Below, piece after piece: positions 1 through 5,974 of a stretch of 9,141 nucleotides of DNA. The stretch spans positions 1 through 9,141 of the forward strand of contig CALBTQ010000866.1 in assembly GCA_937967875.1 (NCBI GenBank). Reading direction: 5' to 3'. The translations under genes and the position numbers were made by a program. Position 1 is the stretch's first letter; each line of letters starts with the position of its first letter. Origin of the DNA: an uncultured Pseudomonadota bacterium. GTDB lineage: Bacteria > Lernaellota > Lernaellaia > Lernaellales > Lernaellaceae. The notes under the pieces are model-generated. The model saw only the letters and a program-made list of their open reading frames with translations. It did no database searches and was not told the origin of the DNA.

Positions 1-62
1 CAGAAGACGGCATACGAACGCTTAGTGGCTGACGGGAGTGCAGACTTGTGATCGTCCGATCT
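1..62 (+). other. Illumina P7/TruSeq adapter remnant (contaminant)
   Basis: This is not biological sequence. Bases 1-17 read CAGAAGACGGCATACGA, part of the Illumina P7 flow-cell oligo. Bases 29-62 match the 34-base TruSeq read-2 adapter, ending in CCGATCT, at 28 of 34 positions. The mismatches are all substitutions and the total length (62) equals P7 remainder plus 3 plus an 8-base index plus the adapter. Bases 18-28 fill the index slot but do not resemble the index at the other end. Biological sequence starts at about 63. Confidence 0.93.
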
Positions 63-132
63 ATCGCGGCCGTCGATCGCAAGCGAAACACATCACGGAG
101 ATTATAAAAATTATCGCGGCGCGCGCCTTTTG

Positions 133-162
133 TTGACTTTTCGCCCGCCCGCCCGCTATAAA
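133..162 (+). promoter_or_regulatory. Sigma70-type promoter for the glycosyltransferase gene
   Basis: TTGACT at 133-138 matches the -35 consensus at 5 of 6 positions. TATAAA at 157-162 matches the -10 consensus at 5 of 6. The spacer is 18 nt and is almost entirely a CGCC tetranucleotide repeat (142-156). Transcription would begin near 169, about 20 nt before the ATG at 190. This rules out the upstream TTG start at 130. Confidence 0.7.
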
Positions 163-189
163 GCGTTGAAACAAGCAAGGCCGGCAAGC

Positions 190-1209
190 ATGTCCATCCC
201 GCTCAAAATCAGCGTTATTGTGCCGTTTTACAACGCGGCGTCAACGCTAGCGCGGTGCCTGGAAAGCATCCTGGCCAACGATTATCCACATTTCGAGGTG
301 CTGTGCGTCGACGATCGCAGCACCGACGACGGACCGGCCATCGCTGCACGCTACGACGTGCAACTGCTGCAAATGATTCATCAATCCGGAGCGGCAGCCG
401 CGCGCAATCTGGCGGTGAACGCCGCCTCGGGCGAAATTTTGTATTTCACCGACGCCGATGTGATCGTCCCGCCAAACATCCTGGAACGCCTTGCGGGGCT
501 GTTCACCGAGCATGAAACCATGGACGCCTGTTTCGGCGCGTACACGATTTTTCCGGCGGCGGACAATTTCGCCTCGGTGTACAAGAATCTCATTCATCAT
601 CACACCCACCTGACGTCCAAAAAGCGTGCGGCGACCTTCTGGTGCGGTTGCGGAGCGGTACGGAGGAATTCCTTTGTGAAAGCAGGGGGCTTCGACGAGT
701 CGTATACGGCCGCGAGCGTTGAGGACATCGAGCTGGGTTACCGCATGACGAAGATGGGCATGGACATCCGCCTGCGCACCGACCTGCGCGTGACCCACGC
801 CAAGCACTACACGCTGCGGGGGCTGATCGCCTCGGACCTGTTCGGGCGGGCGATCCCCTGGACGAAACTGATGGCGCGCAAGAATGTTTTCCGCGCCGAT
901 TTAAACTTGAAAATCAACAACATTCTCTCGGGCGTGCTGCTGGCGCTTTTCATGCCGACGATCGTCGCCGCGGCGCTGGTGGTGCCGCTGGAGTACATCG
1001 GGCCGGCGCTGGCCGGAGCGCTGGCGGGGTACCTGGCGCTCAATGCGCGCATCTGGTGGTTCGTCTGGCAGGTCAAAGGGCTGCCCTTCTCGTTGCTTTT
1101 TCTGCTGATGCTCATTATTACTTACCTGTATAGCGTGGTCGGCTTCGCTTGGGGCCTGCTGGCCTTCGTGTTGGAAGCCGCCGGAATCAGAAGGAAAAAT
1201 GGACAATAA
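190..1209 (+). CDS. Family 2 glycosyltransferase with C-terminal membrane anchor
   Basis: A 339-residue GT-A fold glycosyltransferase that would transfer a sugar from a nucleotide-sugar donor at the cytoplasmic face of the inner membrane, probably for surface glycan or glycolipid synthesis; donor and acceptor cannot be told. Seen: the GT2 opening ISVIVPFYN (residues 7-15), the VDD motif (40-42), the metal-binding DAD (88-90), and the acceptor-side GGFDE and VEDIELG motifs (166-170, 177-183). Hydrophobic segments at about 246-266, 268-285 and 298-329 form the anchor. The ATG at 190 is chosen over the in-frame TTG at 130 because the TTG lies upstream of the promoter -35 box; AAGG at 177-180 is a modest ribosome site. 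The end overlaps the rseC-like gene by 11 bp, which implies co-transcription. The GT2 call is secure; the specific role is unknown. Confidence 0.9.
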   Translation: MSIPLKISVIVPFYNAASTLARCLESILANDYPHFEVLCVDDRSTDDGPAIAARYDVQLLQMIHQSGAAAARNLAVNAASGEILYFTDADVIVPPNILERLAGLFTEHETMDACFGAYTIFPAADNFASVYKNLIHHHTHLTSKKRAATFWCGCGAVRRNSFVKAGGFDESYTAASVEDIELGYRMTKMGMDIRLRTDLRVTHAKHYTLRGLIASDLFGRAIPWTKLMARKNVFRADLNLKINNILSGVLLALFMPTIVAAALVVPLEYIGPALAGALAGYLALNARIWWFVWQVKGLPFSLLFLLMLIITYLYSVVGFAWGLLAFVLEAAGIRRKNGQ

Positions 1210-1696
1210 CGCGCTGCTGGAAGAAGGTCGGGTGCTCTCCGCCGAGGGCCTGCTGGCCACCGTGCGCGTCGAGCGGCACTCGTCGTGCGCCTCGTGTGGG
1301 GTGGGCTGCGCCTGCGCCGAACCGGAAAGCGGTCCGAAAATCATGCTCGTGCGCGCGGTCAATCGCGTCGGCGCCCACGAGGGCGACCGGGTGAAAATCG
1401 CCCTCGAACCCGAAAAACTGGTCTCGATGGCCGCACTCGCCTACCTGATGCCGCTGGTGTTTTTGTTCCTCGGCGCGTTCTTCGGCCCGCAGGTTACCGC
1501 GCTGTTCGGCTGGACGCCGGCGGTCGACTTGGCGCGCGCGCTGTTGTCGCTGGTGGGCCTTGCGTTTGGTGTTGTCTTGTTAAAAATCATCTTTATGCGC
1601 GTCAAACCGACCGGCACGTTCACGCCGATTCTGGTCGAAATTCTCCGCGACGAACAGCCGCCGGCGCCGTACCTGGATGTCCCGCACCTTTCCTGA
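1199..1696 (+). CDS. RseC/MucC-family inner-membrane protein
   Basis: A 165-residue protein with RseC/MucC (SoxR-reducing system) architecture: an N-terminal domain with a cysteine cluster (C30, C33, C37, C39), then two membrane helices at about 76-96 and 111-131, and a short polar tail. In E. coli, RseC modulates sigma-E signalling and, with Rsx proteins, helps reduce SoxR. In distant bacteria the family often has no proven role and may take part in membrane electron transfer. The ATG lies inside the 3' end of the glycosyltransferase gene, preceded by an AAGGA ribosome site, so the two are translationally linked. No rsx/rnf genes are in view. Family call from the Cys cluster, the 'AALAYLMPLVFLFLGA' first helix and length; the cellular role is inferred. 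Confidence 0.8.
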   Translation: MDNNALLEEGRVLSAEGLLATVRVERHSSCASCGVGCACAEPESGPKIMLVRAVNRVGAHEGDRVKIALEPEKLVSMAALAYLMPLVFLFLGAFFGPQVTALFGWTPAVDLARALLSLVGLAFGVVLLKIIFMRVKPTGTFTPILVEILRDEQPPAPYLDVPHLS

Positions 1697-1824
1697 CCTT
1701 TCATTTTAAGGAGATGTTCGCTTTTCCTCGGCGCTCACGCACCGGGCTAATGATCTGTCGCTCCCGACGAGGCGGTTGGTCGCTTGCCGGTACATTTATC
1801 GATCCGGGGAGACAAGGGTCGTTC
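1697..1824. other. Intergenic space between convergent genes
   Basis: A 128-bp gap between the rseC-like gene and the end of the convergent OsmC-family gene. I see no clear hairpin plus T-tract terminator here. An AAGGAG at 1708-1713 touches an ATG at 1714 with no spacer, and the reading frame from it runs antisense into osmC; I do not regard it as a gene. Confidence 0.6.
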
Positions 1825-2244
1825 CTACTCATTCACCGCCTGTCGCATGTCGCCGCCGATGACCTCCACGTCGATTTGCGGGGGGTTCTCCAACGTTTTT
1901 TTGACCGCGCACATCGCAGCGGCGCGGATCAGCGCGTTGTGATACTTGGCCGGAAATTCCGGCGCTGTTTCGATGATCAATTTCACACCGGTCAGTTGAT
2001 GGGTTTGCGGATCGAACTCGTTCCGCTGCGTCAGGCTGACCTGGTCGGTCGGAATGTGGCGGCTGTTGAGGAAGCTGGCGATATAGAACCCGGCGCAGGT
2101 TCCCAGCGAGGCTAGAAAGAGCGTGAACGGCGAGGGGGCCGAGCCGTCGCCGCCGGCCATCATGGGTTGATCGGTCTGCACGACCAGGCCGCCGATTTCC
2201 GCGTTGACGCGCACATTGCCGGGGAAAGTGATCTTCATGTCCAT
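1825..2244 (-). CDS. OsmC/Ohr-family protein
   Basis: A 139-residue OsmC-fold protein of normal family length. Members with the paired cysteines reduce organic hydroperoxides with thiol chemistry in the cytoplasm. Both expected cysteines are present: C50 in SLGTCAGFY, at the start of the central helix, and C112 in AAAMCAVKKTLENPP. The APSPFTLFLASLG stretch just before C50 is typical of the family. The start at 2244 is preceded by an AAGGA-like ribosome site about 7 nt upstream. The conserved Arg used in true Ohr/OsmC peroxidases cannot be assigned without an alignment, so 'OsmC family' (YhfA-like branch possible) is safer than a specific peroxidase name. It is divergent from the GAPDH operon and shares a 222-bp control region with it. 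Confidence 0.88.
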   Translation of the reverse strand: MDMKITFPGNVRVNAEIGGLVVQTDQPMMAGGDGSAPSPFTLFLASLGTCAGFYIASFLNSRHIPTDQVSLTQRNEFDPQTHQLTGVKLIIETAPEFPAKYHNALIRAAAMCAVKKTLENPPQIDVEVIGGDMRQAVNE

Positions 2245-2466
2245 CGGGTATTCCTTTTCTATCTGATTTTTTTAATGTTTTTTTACTTTCCGATCCTTTT
2301 TTTTATCGGATCCGATGTTTATATATGTGGTTAATCATTCTTGGGGTTTATGACAAGTTCACAATGGTCGGGCGGCGCCGGAAACGATGATCGAATCTGC
2401 TTGCATATCTTTAAAATCAGAGTTAAAACCGGTGCCCGATTCCTCATTAAATAAATGGAGGTTGGT
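2245..2466. promoter_or_regulatory. Divergent AT-rich control region (osmC / GAPDH operon)
   Basis: This 222-bp gap must hold the start signals for both directions. It contains three T-runs (2267-2273, 2278-2284, 2297-2304), a perfect 12-bp palindrome ATCGGATCCGAT (2305-2316) with a further TCCGAT half-site at 2289-2294, and, close to the GAPDH gene, a weak promoter-like pair TTGCAT (2401-2406) and TAAAAC (2424-2429) with a 17-nt spacer. GGAGG at 2457-2461 is the ribosome site for the start at 2467. Promoter assignments are tentative. Confidence 0.45.
2305..2316. promoter_or_regulatory. 12-bp perfect palindrome, possible operator
   Basis: ATCGGATCCGAT is its own reverse complement. The half-site TCCGAT recurs at 2289-2294, so TCCGAT(2289)-N10-ATCGGA(2305) also forms an inverted repeat whose loop is CC plus eight T. 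The position between two divergent genes suits a repressor or activator site. No regulator is identified, so this is inference from symmetry and location only. Confidence 0.35.
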
Positions 2467-3510
2467 ATGGCTATACGAGTAGGTATCAACGGCTTCGGCC
2501 GCACCGGTCGCGCGTTTCTTCGCGAAGCCAAACGCCGCAAAGTCGATTTCAACTTCGTCGCGATCAACGACGTGGTGAATCCGGCGCTGCTGGCGGCTAA
2601 TTTGCGCTTCGACTCAGTGCATGGCGCATACCCGAAAAACCAGGTGAAGATCCTGGTGGACGACAAGGGTAATCAGGTCCTGCACTTCGGCAAGGACCAT
2701 ATCCGCGTGTTGGGCGAACGCGACAACGCCAAATTGCCGTGGAAAGAGCTGGGCGTGGATCTGGTGGTCGACACCACCGGCGCGTGGAAAACGCGCAAGG
2801 ATCTGGACGCTCACTTCAAAGCCGGCGCGAAAAAAGTGATCGTTTTCCCGCCCCCGGGCTATGACGTGGATCTGTCGGTGGTCATGGGCGTCAACGACGA
2901 CCAGCTCACCGGCAAGGAAAAGGTGATCAGCGCCACGTCGTGCACGACCAACGCGGTCGCGCCGCTGGCCAAGCTGCTCGACGACGCGTTCGGCATCGAG
3001 ATGCTGTTCGTCACCGCCGTGCACGCGTTCACTTCCGACCAACGCTTGCTGGATTACCCGCACCCCGACGTGCGCCGCAGCCGCGCCGCCGGGCTGTCGA
3101 TCATCCCGAGTTGGACCAACGCGGGCAAGGCCGTCGAGCGCGTCCTGCCCAACCTCGAGGGCAAGGTCTACACCGGCGCGCACCGGGTGCCGATACCTGA
3201 CGGCTCGATCGCCGATCTGACGTTCACCACCAGCAAACCGACTTCGGTCGAGGAGATCAACAAGGTCTTCGCCAAGGCGGCCACGAGCAAACAGTGGAAG
3301 GGCATCGTCGAGTACGAAACCGATCCGTTGGTTTCGGTCGACGTGGTCGGCAACCCGCATTCGGCGGTGTTTGACGCGGGCCTGACACAGGCGGTCGACG
3401 ACGGCTTCTTCAAGGTAGCCGCCTGGTTCGACAACGAGATCGGCTACGCCAACCGCGTGATCGATCTGATCCTCAAAATCAACAGCCTTGGCGCCAAGGT
3501 CTGGTCGTAA
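2467..3510 (+). CDS. Divergent glyceraldehyde-3-phosphate dehydrogenase paralogue
   Basis: A 347-residue GAPDH-fold protein. The start at 2467 is chosen over the ATG at 2455 because GGAGG (2457-2461) sits 5 nt upstream. The NAD-binding GINGFGRTGR (residues 6-15), Asp35 (NAD rather than NADP preference), catalytic Cys159 and His186, THE T/D of HAFTSDQ, Arg in HPDVRRSR and Arg240 are kept. Several normally invariant motifs are changed: SNASCTTNC becomes SATSCTTNA (155-163), the phosphate loop TTTGAAK becomes SWTNAGK (215-221), SAPAK is replaced by FPPPG (127-131), and the C-terminal DNEWGYS reads DNEIGYA. It may oxidise glyceraldehyde-3-phosphate with altered phosphate handling, use another aldehyde such as erythrose-4-phosphate, or act as a partner subunit of the adjacent canonical enzyme. 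It is first in an operon, 12 bp before the second GAPDH. Fold certain; substrate not. Confidence 0.88.
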   Translation: MAIRVGINGFGRTGRAFLREAKRRKVDFNFVAINDVVNPALLAANLRFDSVHGAYPKNQVKILVDDKGNQVLHFGKDHIRVLGERDNAKLPWKELGVDLVVDTTGAWKTRKDLDAHFKAGAKKVIVFPPPGYDVDLSVVMGVNDDQLTGKEKVISATSCTTNAVAPLAKLLDDAFGIEMLFVTAVHAFTSDQRLLDYPHPDVRRSRAAGLSIIPSWTNAGKAVERVLPNLEGKVYTGAHRVPIPDGSIADLTFTTSKPTSVEEINKVFAKAATSKQWKGIVEYETDPLVSVDVVGNPHSAVFDAGLTQAVDDGFFKVAAWFDNEIGYANRVIDLILKINSLGAKVWS

Positions 3511-3517
3511 AAGGAGG
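3511..3517 (+). promoter_or_regulatory. Strong Shine-Dalgarno between the two GAPDH genes
   Basis: AAGGAGG, a full-length match to the anti-Shine-Dalgarno, starts directly after the stop codon of the first GAPDH gene and lies 5 nt before the ATG at 3523. It indicates strong, co-transcribed translation of the second gene. Confidence 0.85.
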
Positions 3518-3522
3518 CCGCA

Positions 3523-4527
3523 ATGACTTTACGAGTAGCGATTAATGGATTTGGTCGAGTCGGCCGCTCCGTGCTGCGCGCCGCCCTGGAACGCAACGTC
3601 GATCTCGAATTCGTCGGCATCAACGACCTGACCGACCCCGAGCAGTTGCTCCACAGCTTCAAATACGATTCGATCCACGGCGTCTACAAAGACGCGGCGC
3701 GGATCGAAAAGAACTTCATGTTCGTCGGCGGCAACAAGATTTTGCTGACCGCCGTCAAAGATCCGACCATGCTGCCCTGGAAGAAACTCAAGGTCGACGT
3801 CCTCATCGACTCCACCGGCGTCTTCCGCAAGCGCGAACAGTTGGAAGGCCACCTCAAGGCCGGCGCGAAGAAAGTCGTGCTCGCCGTGCCGCCCAAGAAC
3901 GCGCTGGACGCCACCGTGGTCATCGGCGTCAACCACAACGTGCTGACCAAAAACATGCAGTTGGTTTCCAACGCTTCGTGCACCACCAACTGCGCCGCCC
4001 CGGTGGTTAAGGTGCTGCACGACACCTTCGGCGTGAAACGCGGCTACATGATCACCGTGCACGCCTACACCAACGACCAGCGCCTGCTCGACTTCCCGCA
4101 CAGCGATCCGCGGCGGGCCCGCGGCGCCACGTTGTCGGTCATCCCGACCACGACCGGCGCGGCCAAGGCGATCGGCACGGTCATTCCCGAACTCAACGGC
4201 AAAATGCAGGGCATGGCCTATCGCGTGCCGGTGGCCGACGGTTCGGTCTGCGACCTGATCGTCGAGCTCGACAAAAAAGCGACCGTCAAGAAGATCAACG
4301 AGGCGATGAAGAACGCGTCGATGACCTATCTGCGCAACATCCTCGAGTATACCATCGACCCGATCGTTTCGGTCGACATCATCGACAATCCGCATTCGTC
4401 GATCTTCGACTCCGGCCTCACCCAGGTCCTCAACGGCAACTGGGTCAAGGTCAGCTCCTGGTACGACAACGAGTGGGGTTATTCCAACCGCATCGTCGAC
4501 CTCTGCGAGCGCCTGTTCTACATCTAA
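3523..4527 (+). CDS. gap: Canonical NAD-dependent glyceraldehyde-3-phosphate dehydrogenase
   Basis: Converts glyceraldehyde-3-phosphate, phosphate and NAD+ to 1,3-bisphosphoglycerate in glycolysis, and the reverse in gluconeogenesis; a cytoplasmic tetramer. At 334 residues it has the usual family length. All key motifs are intact: AINGFGRVGR (6-15), Asp35 for NAD, SNASCTTNC with catalytic Cys153 and companion Cys157, His180 in ITVHAYTNDQ, the phosphate loop TTTGAAKA (210-217 region), Arg234 in YRVP, and the C-terminal SWYDNEWGYSNR. It lies 12 bp after the divergent paralogue in the same operon with its own strong ribosome site and is followed by an intrinsic terminator. No pgk or tpi genes follow, unlike many glycolytic operons. 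Confidence 0.97.
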   Translation: MTLRVAINGFGRVGRSVLRAALERNVDLEFVGINDLTDPEQLLHSFKYDSIHGVYKDAARIEKNFMFVGGNKILLTAVKDPTMLPWKKLKVDVLIDSTGVFRKREQLEGHLKAGAKKVVLAVPPKNALDATVVIGVNHNVLTKNMQLVSNASCTTNCAAPVVKVLHDTFGVKRGYMITVHAYTNDQRLLDFPHSDPRRARGATLSVIPTTTGAAKAIGTVIPELNGKMQGMAYRVPVADGSVCDLIVELDKKATVKKINEAMKNASMTYLRNILEYTIDPIVSVDIIDNPHSSIFDSGLTQVLNGNWVKVSSWYDNEWGYSNRIVDLCERLFYI

Positions 4528-4547
4528 GCGATCGAACTTACACACCG

Positions 4548-4577
4548 AAGGCGAGCCGCAAGGCTCGCCTTTTTTTT
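4548..4577 (+). terminator. Intrinsic terminator of the GAPDH operon
   Basis: A 10-bp perfect stem AAGGCGAGCC (4548-4557) / GGCTCGCCTT (4562-4571) with a GCAA tetraloop is followed by an eight-T run (4570-4577). It lies 20 bp after the stop codon of the canonical GAPDH gene. Textbook Rho-independent form. Confidence 0.95.
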
Positions 4578-4636
4578 ATGTCCACGGGATTGCCCGAGGG
4601 GAATCTGTTTTTCCCGACTTTGGAATTTGGACGCAC

Positions 4637-4822
4637 GGAGCCGACAAGCCCCGGAGGGGCGGGAGGTCAGTAGCGAAGGGCGATAGCCCTGGAAATCGTG
4701 GCCGACCTGGAGCCGACAAGCCCCGTAGGGGCGACAGATTTGTAGCCCGGGGCGTGAGCCCCGGGATAAAGAGCCCATTTTTCTCCCAGCCCCGCAGGGG
4801 CGGCAGAGTGGCGAATATTGCC
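4637..4822. repeat. Cluster of three hairpin repeat units (REP-like)
   Basis: Three copies of AGCCCCGNAGGGGC, a 5-bp stem with a variable triloop, start at 4647, 4719 and 4788, at 72- and 69-bp spacing. The first two are preceded by the same GGAGCCGACA. Each is followed by a second hairpin of different sequence: AGGGC-GATA-GCCCT (4677-4690), CCCGGGGC-GTGA-GCCCCGGG (4746-4765) and a weaker GGCGA-ATA-TTGCC with a G-T pair (4810-4822). The second hairpin keeps pairing while its bases change, which suggests that the fold is what is preserved. Repeats of this AGCCCCG/AGGGGCG type are, from memory, scattered in many environmental bacterial genomes; no function is established. No coding capacity of its own. 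Confidence 0.75.
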
Positions 4823-4868
4823 GGGACTTCCATCATTTCATTCGTTCGCAAAACAGCGCCACACAGCC

Positions 4869-5534
4869 TCACGCCCGCGCCTTGCCCATCAACACGACGC
4901 CGGGGGAGACGATCTCGCAGGTCCAGCCGAAGCACCCGGCGAGGTATTCGAAGGTTTCGGGACCATAGAAAACCACGTGGGTTGGGTCGCGCCGGTAATG
5001 CCAGTTGGCGAAGGAATCCTCCGCGGGCGGGAACGCCGTCAGAATCGCCAGCACGCCGCCGGGCCGCAGCAGGCCGTCGAAGCGCGCGAACTCCGCCGCC
5101 GGATCGTGAAAATGCTCGGCGGTTTCCGAACAGGCGATGAAATCGTATTGCCGCTCCAGGTTGTCTCGCTCCGGATAGAAAAACATGTCGTACAGCGCGA
5201 CGCTGTGTCCCGCCGCCGTCAGCATCTGGGCCAATGCCGGGCCCGGCCCGCAACCGTAGTCCAACCCCTGCGCGCCGGGCGGCAACTTCGTCAGCAGCGG
5301 CTCGACCAGACGCGCCAGGTGCGCGCGATACCCGGCGTCCTCCGGGTCGTTTTGGTGCCGGCGATAGCGCGCCAATTCCTCGTCGGGCGTCAGGCGCTGC
5401 GCCGGATCCAAAAACGTCGCGCCGCATTGTTCACAGCGCCAGTAATCGCGCCCGGCCACCGTTGTGAAATGTTGCACCGACGCATCGGCGCAGACAATGC
5501 ACGACAAAACGGAAGCGGCGGATAAACTCCCCAT
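4869..5534 (-). CDS. Zinc-ribbon class I SAM-dependent methyltransferase
   Basis: A 221-residue protein with an N-terminal zinc-ribbon (C12-x2-C15 and C34-x2-C37) and a Rossmann methyltransferase domain: motif I GLDYGCGPG (90-98), the DFIACSETAEHF stretch as motif IV region, and LRPGGVLAI. The YRRHQNDPEDAGY segment (57-69) between ribbon and catalytic domain is typical of a common uncharacterised bacterial methyltransferase group. It would transfer methyl from S-adenosylmethionine in the cytoplasm; the acceptor is unknown. The frame stays open upstream to 5759, but that part runs antisense over the small membrane-protein gene and looks non-homologous, so the ATG at 5534 is preferred although its ribosome site is weak; a TTG a few codons further in is another option. 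Its 3' end abuts the hairpin repeats and no classic terminator follows. Confidence 0.85.
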   Translation of the reverse strand: MGSLSAASVLSCIVCADASVQHFTTVAGRDYWRCEQCGATFLDPAQRLTPDEELARYRRHQNDPEDAGYRAHLARLVEPLLTKLPPGAQGLDYGCGPGPALAQMLTAAGHSVALYDMFFYPERDNLERQYDFIACSETAEHFHDPAAEFARFDGLLRPGGVLAILTAFPPAEDSFANWHYRRDPTHVVFYGPETFEYLAGCFGWTCEIVSPGVVLMGKARA

Positions 5535-5655
5535 AAGCGGAGCATGTCGATATCCGTGATCGTTGTCAATGTGAATACCCGCCGCGCGAAAACTCCCCCT
5601 AAAATGCTTGAGTTGCTTGCGCTTCTCTCCGAAATAATGAATGGAGGGACGAACC

Positions 5656-5868
5656 ATGGCACGCAAAGTTGGCGGAACCCAGCTTCTTTTGGCAGCTTTA
5701 ATTCTATTATTTATGACAATGACTGTCGTCATGTTCACCATCGACAACAATACGGCCATCGGCCCGTTCGCCCAGGGGGAAAATATGGTGGAAAATTACG
5801 ACGATTTCCCCGCTGATGCTTCGCTCCAGGTGGCCGCCCTGCTCGTGCAGGACTTCCCCACCCAGTGA
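5656..5868 (+). CDS. Small single-helix membrane protein, unknown function
   Basis: A 70-residue hypothetical protein. GGAGGGA at 5643-5649 lies about 7 nt before the ATG at 5656, favouring that start over the ATG at 5641, which overlaps the ribosome site. A short basic N-terminus (MARK) precedes one hydrophobic helix at about residues 8-28, followed by a polar, mildly acidic tail of about 40 residues. By the positive-inside rule the tail would lie in the periplasm. It is divergent from the methyltransferase (121-bp gap) and convergent with the lipoprotein gene. I do not recognise the family. The strong ribosome site and clear topology support a real gene. Confidence 0.6.
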   Translation: MARKVGGTQLLLAALILLFMTMTVVMFTIDNNTAIGPFAQGENMVENYDDFPADASLQVAALLVQDFPTQ

Positions 5869-5927
5869 TCCGGCCAAACCAAAGAAAATACGCCCGGGAT
5901 AATTCTCGAACTTTTTCTTAATTCAAT

Positions 5928-5969
5928 TTAAAAATAAATGGGAGACGAAAACCGTGATTTTCGTCTCCC
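5928..5969 (-). terminator. Intrinsic terminator of the acidic lipoprotein gene
   Basis: A perfect 12-bp stem GGGAGACGAAAA (5940-5951) / TTTTCGTCTCCC (5958-5969) with a 6-nt loop. On the minus strand it is followed by a T-rich run (complement of 5930-5938), and it lies about 83 bp past the stop of the lipoprotein gene. On the plus strand no T-run follows, so termination of the small membrane-protein gene here is doubtful. Confidence 0.8.
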
Positions 5970-5974
5970 GTTAG

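Noticed and set aside
130..189. In-frame TTG start extending the glycosyltransferase by 20 residues
   Set aside because: It lies upstream of the -35 box at 133-138, the extra residues are not family-like, and the ATG at 190 leads straight into the GT2 opening motif.
1714..2115. Plus-strand frame after AAGGAG-ATG at 1714
   Set aside because: No spacer between the ribosome-site-like bases and the ATG, and the frame runs antisense through the OsmC-family gene with Arg-rich, shadow-like composition.
3529..4545. 338-codon minus-strand frame opposite the canonical GAPDH gene
   Set aside because: A GC-rich antisense shadow: Asp/Val/His-rich composition with no domain, opposite an unmistakable GAPDH. 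The same holds for the minus-strand frame at 2614-3360.
4637..4822. CRISPR array
   Set aside because: Only three units, spacing unequal, each unit internally palindromic, and no short direct repeats separated by unique spacers; no cas genes nearby.
4576..5427. 283-codon minus-strand frame across the repeats and the methyltransferase
   Set aside because: Its end is a translation of the hairpin repeats (RGLSAP-type peptides) and its front is the methyltransferase gene read in the wrong frame.
5940..5969. Terminator for the plus-strand small membrane-protein gene
   Set aside because: The stem is perfect but no T-run follows on the plus strand; the T-rich run is on the minus-strand side.
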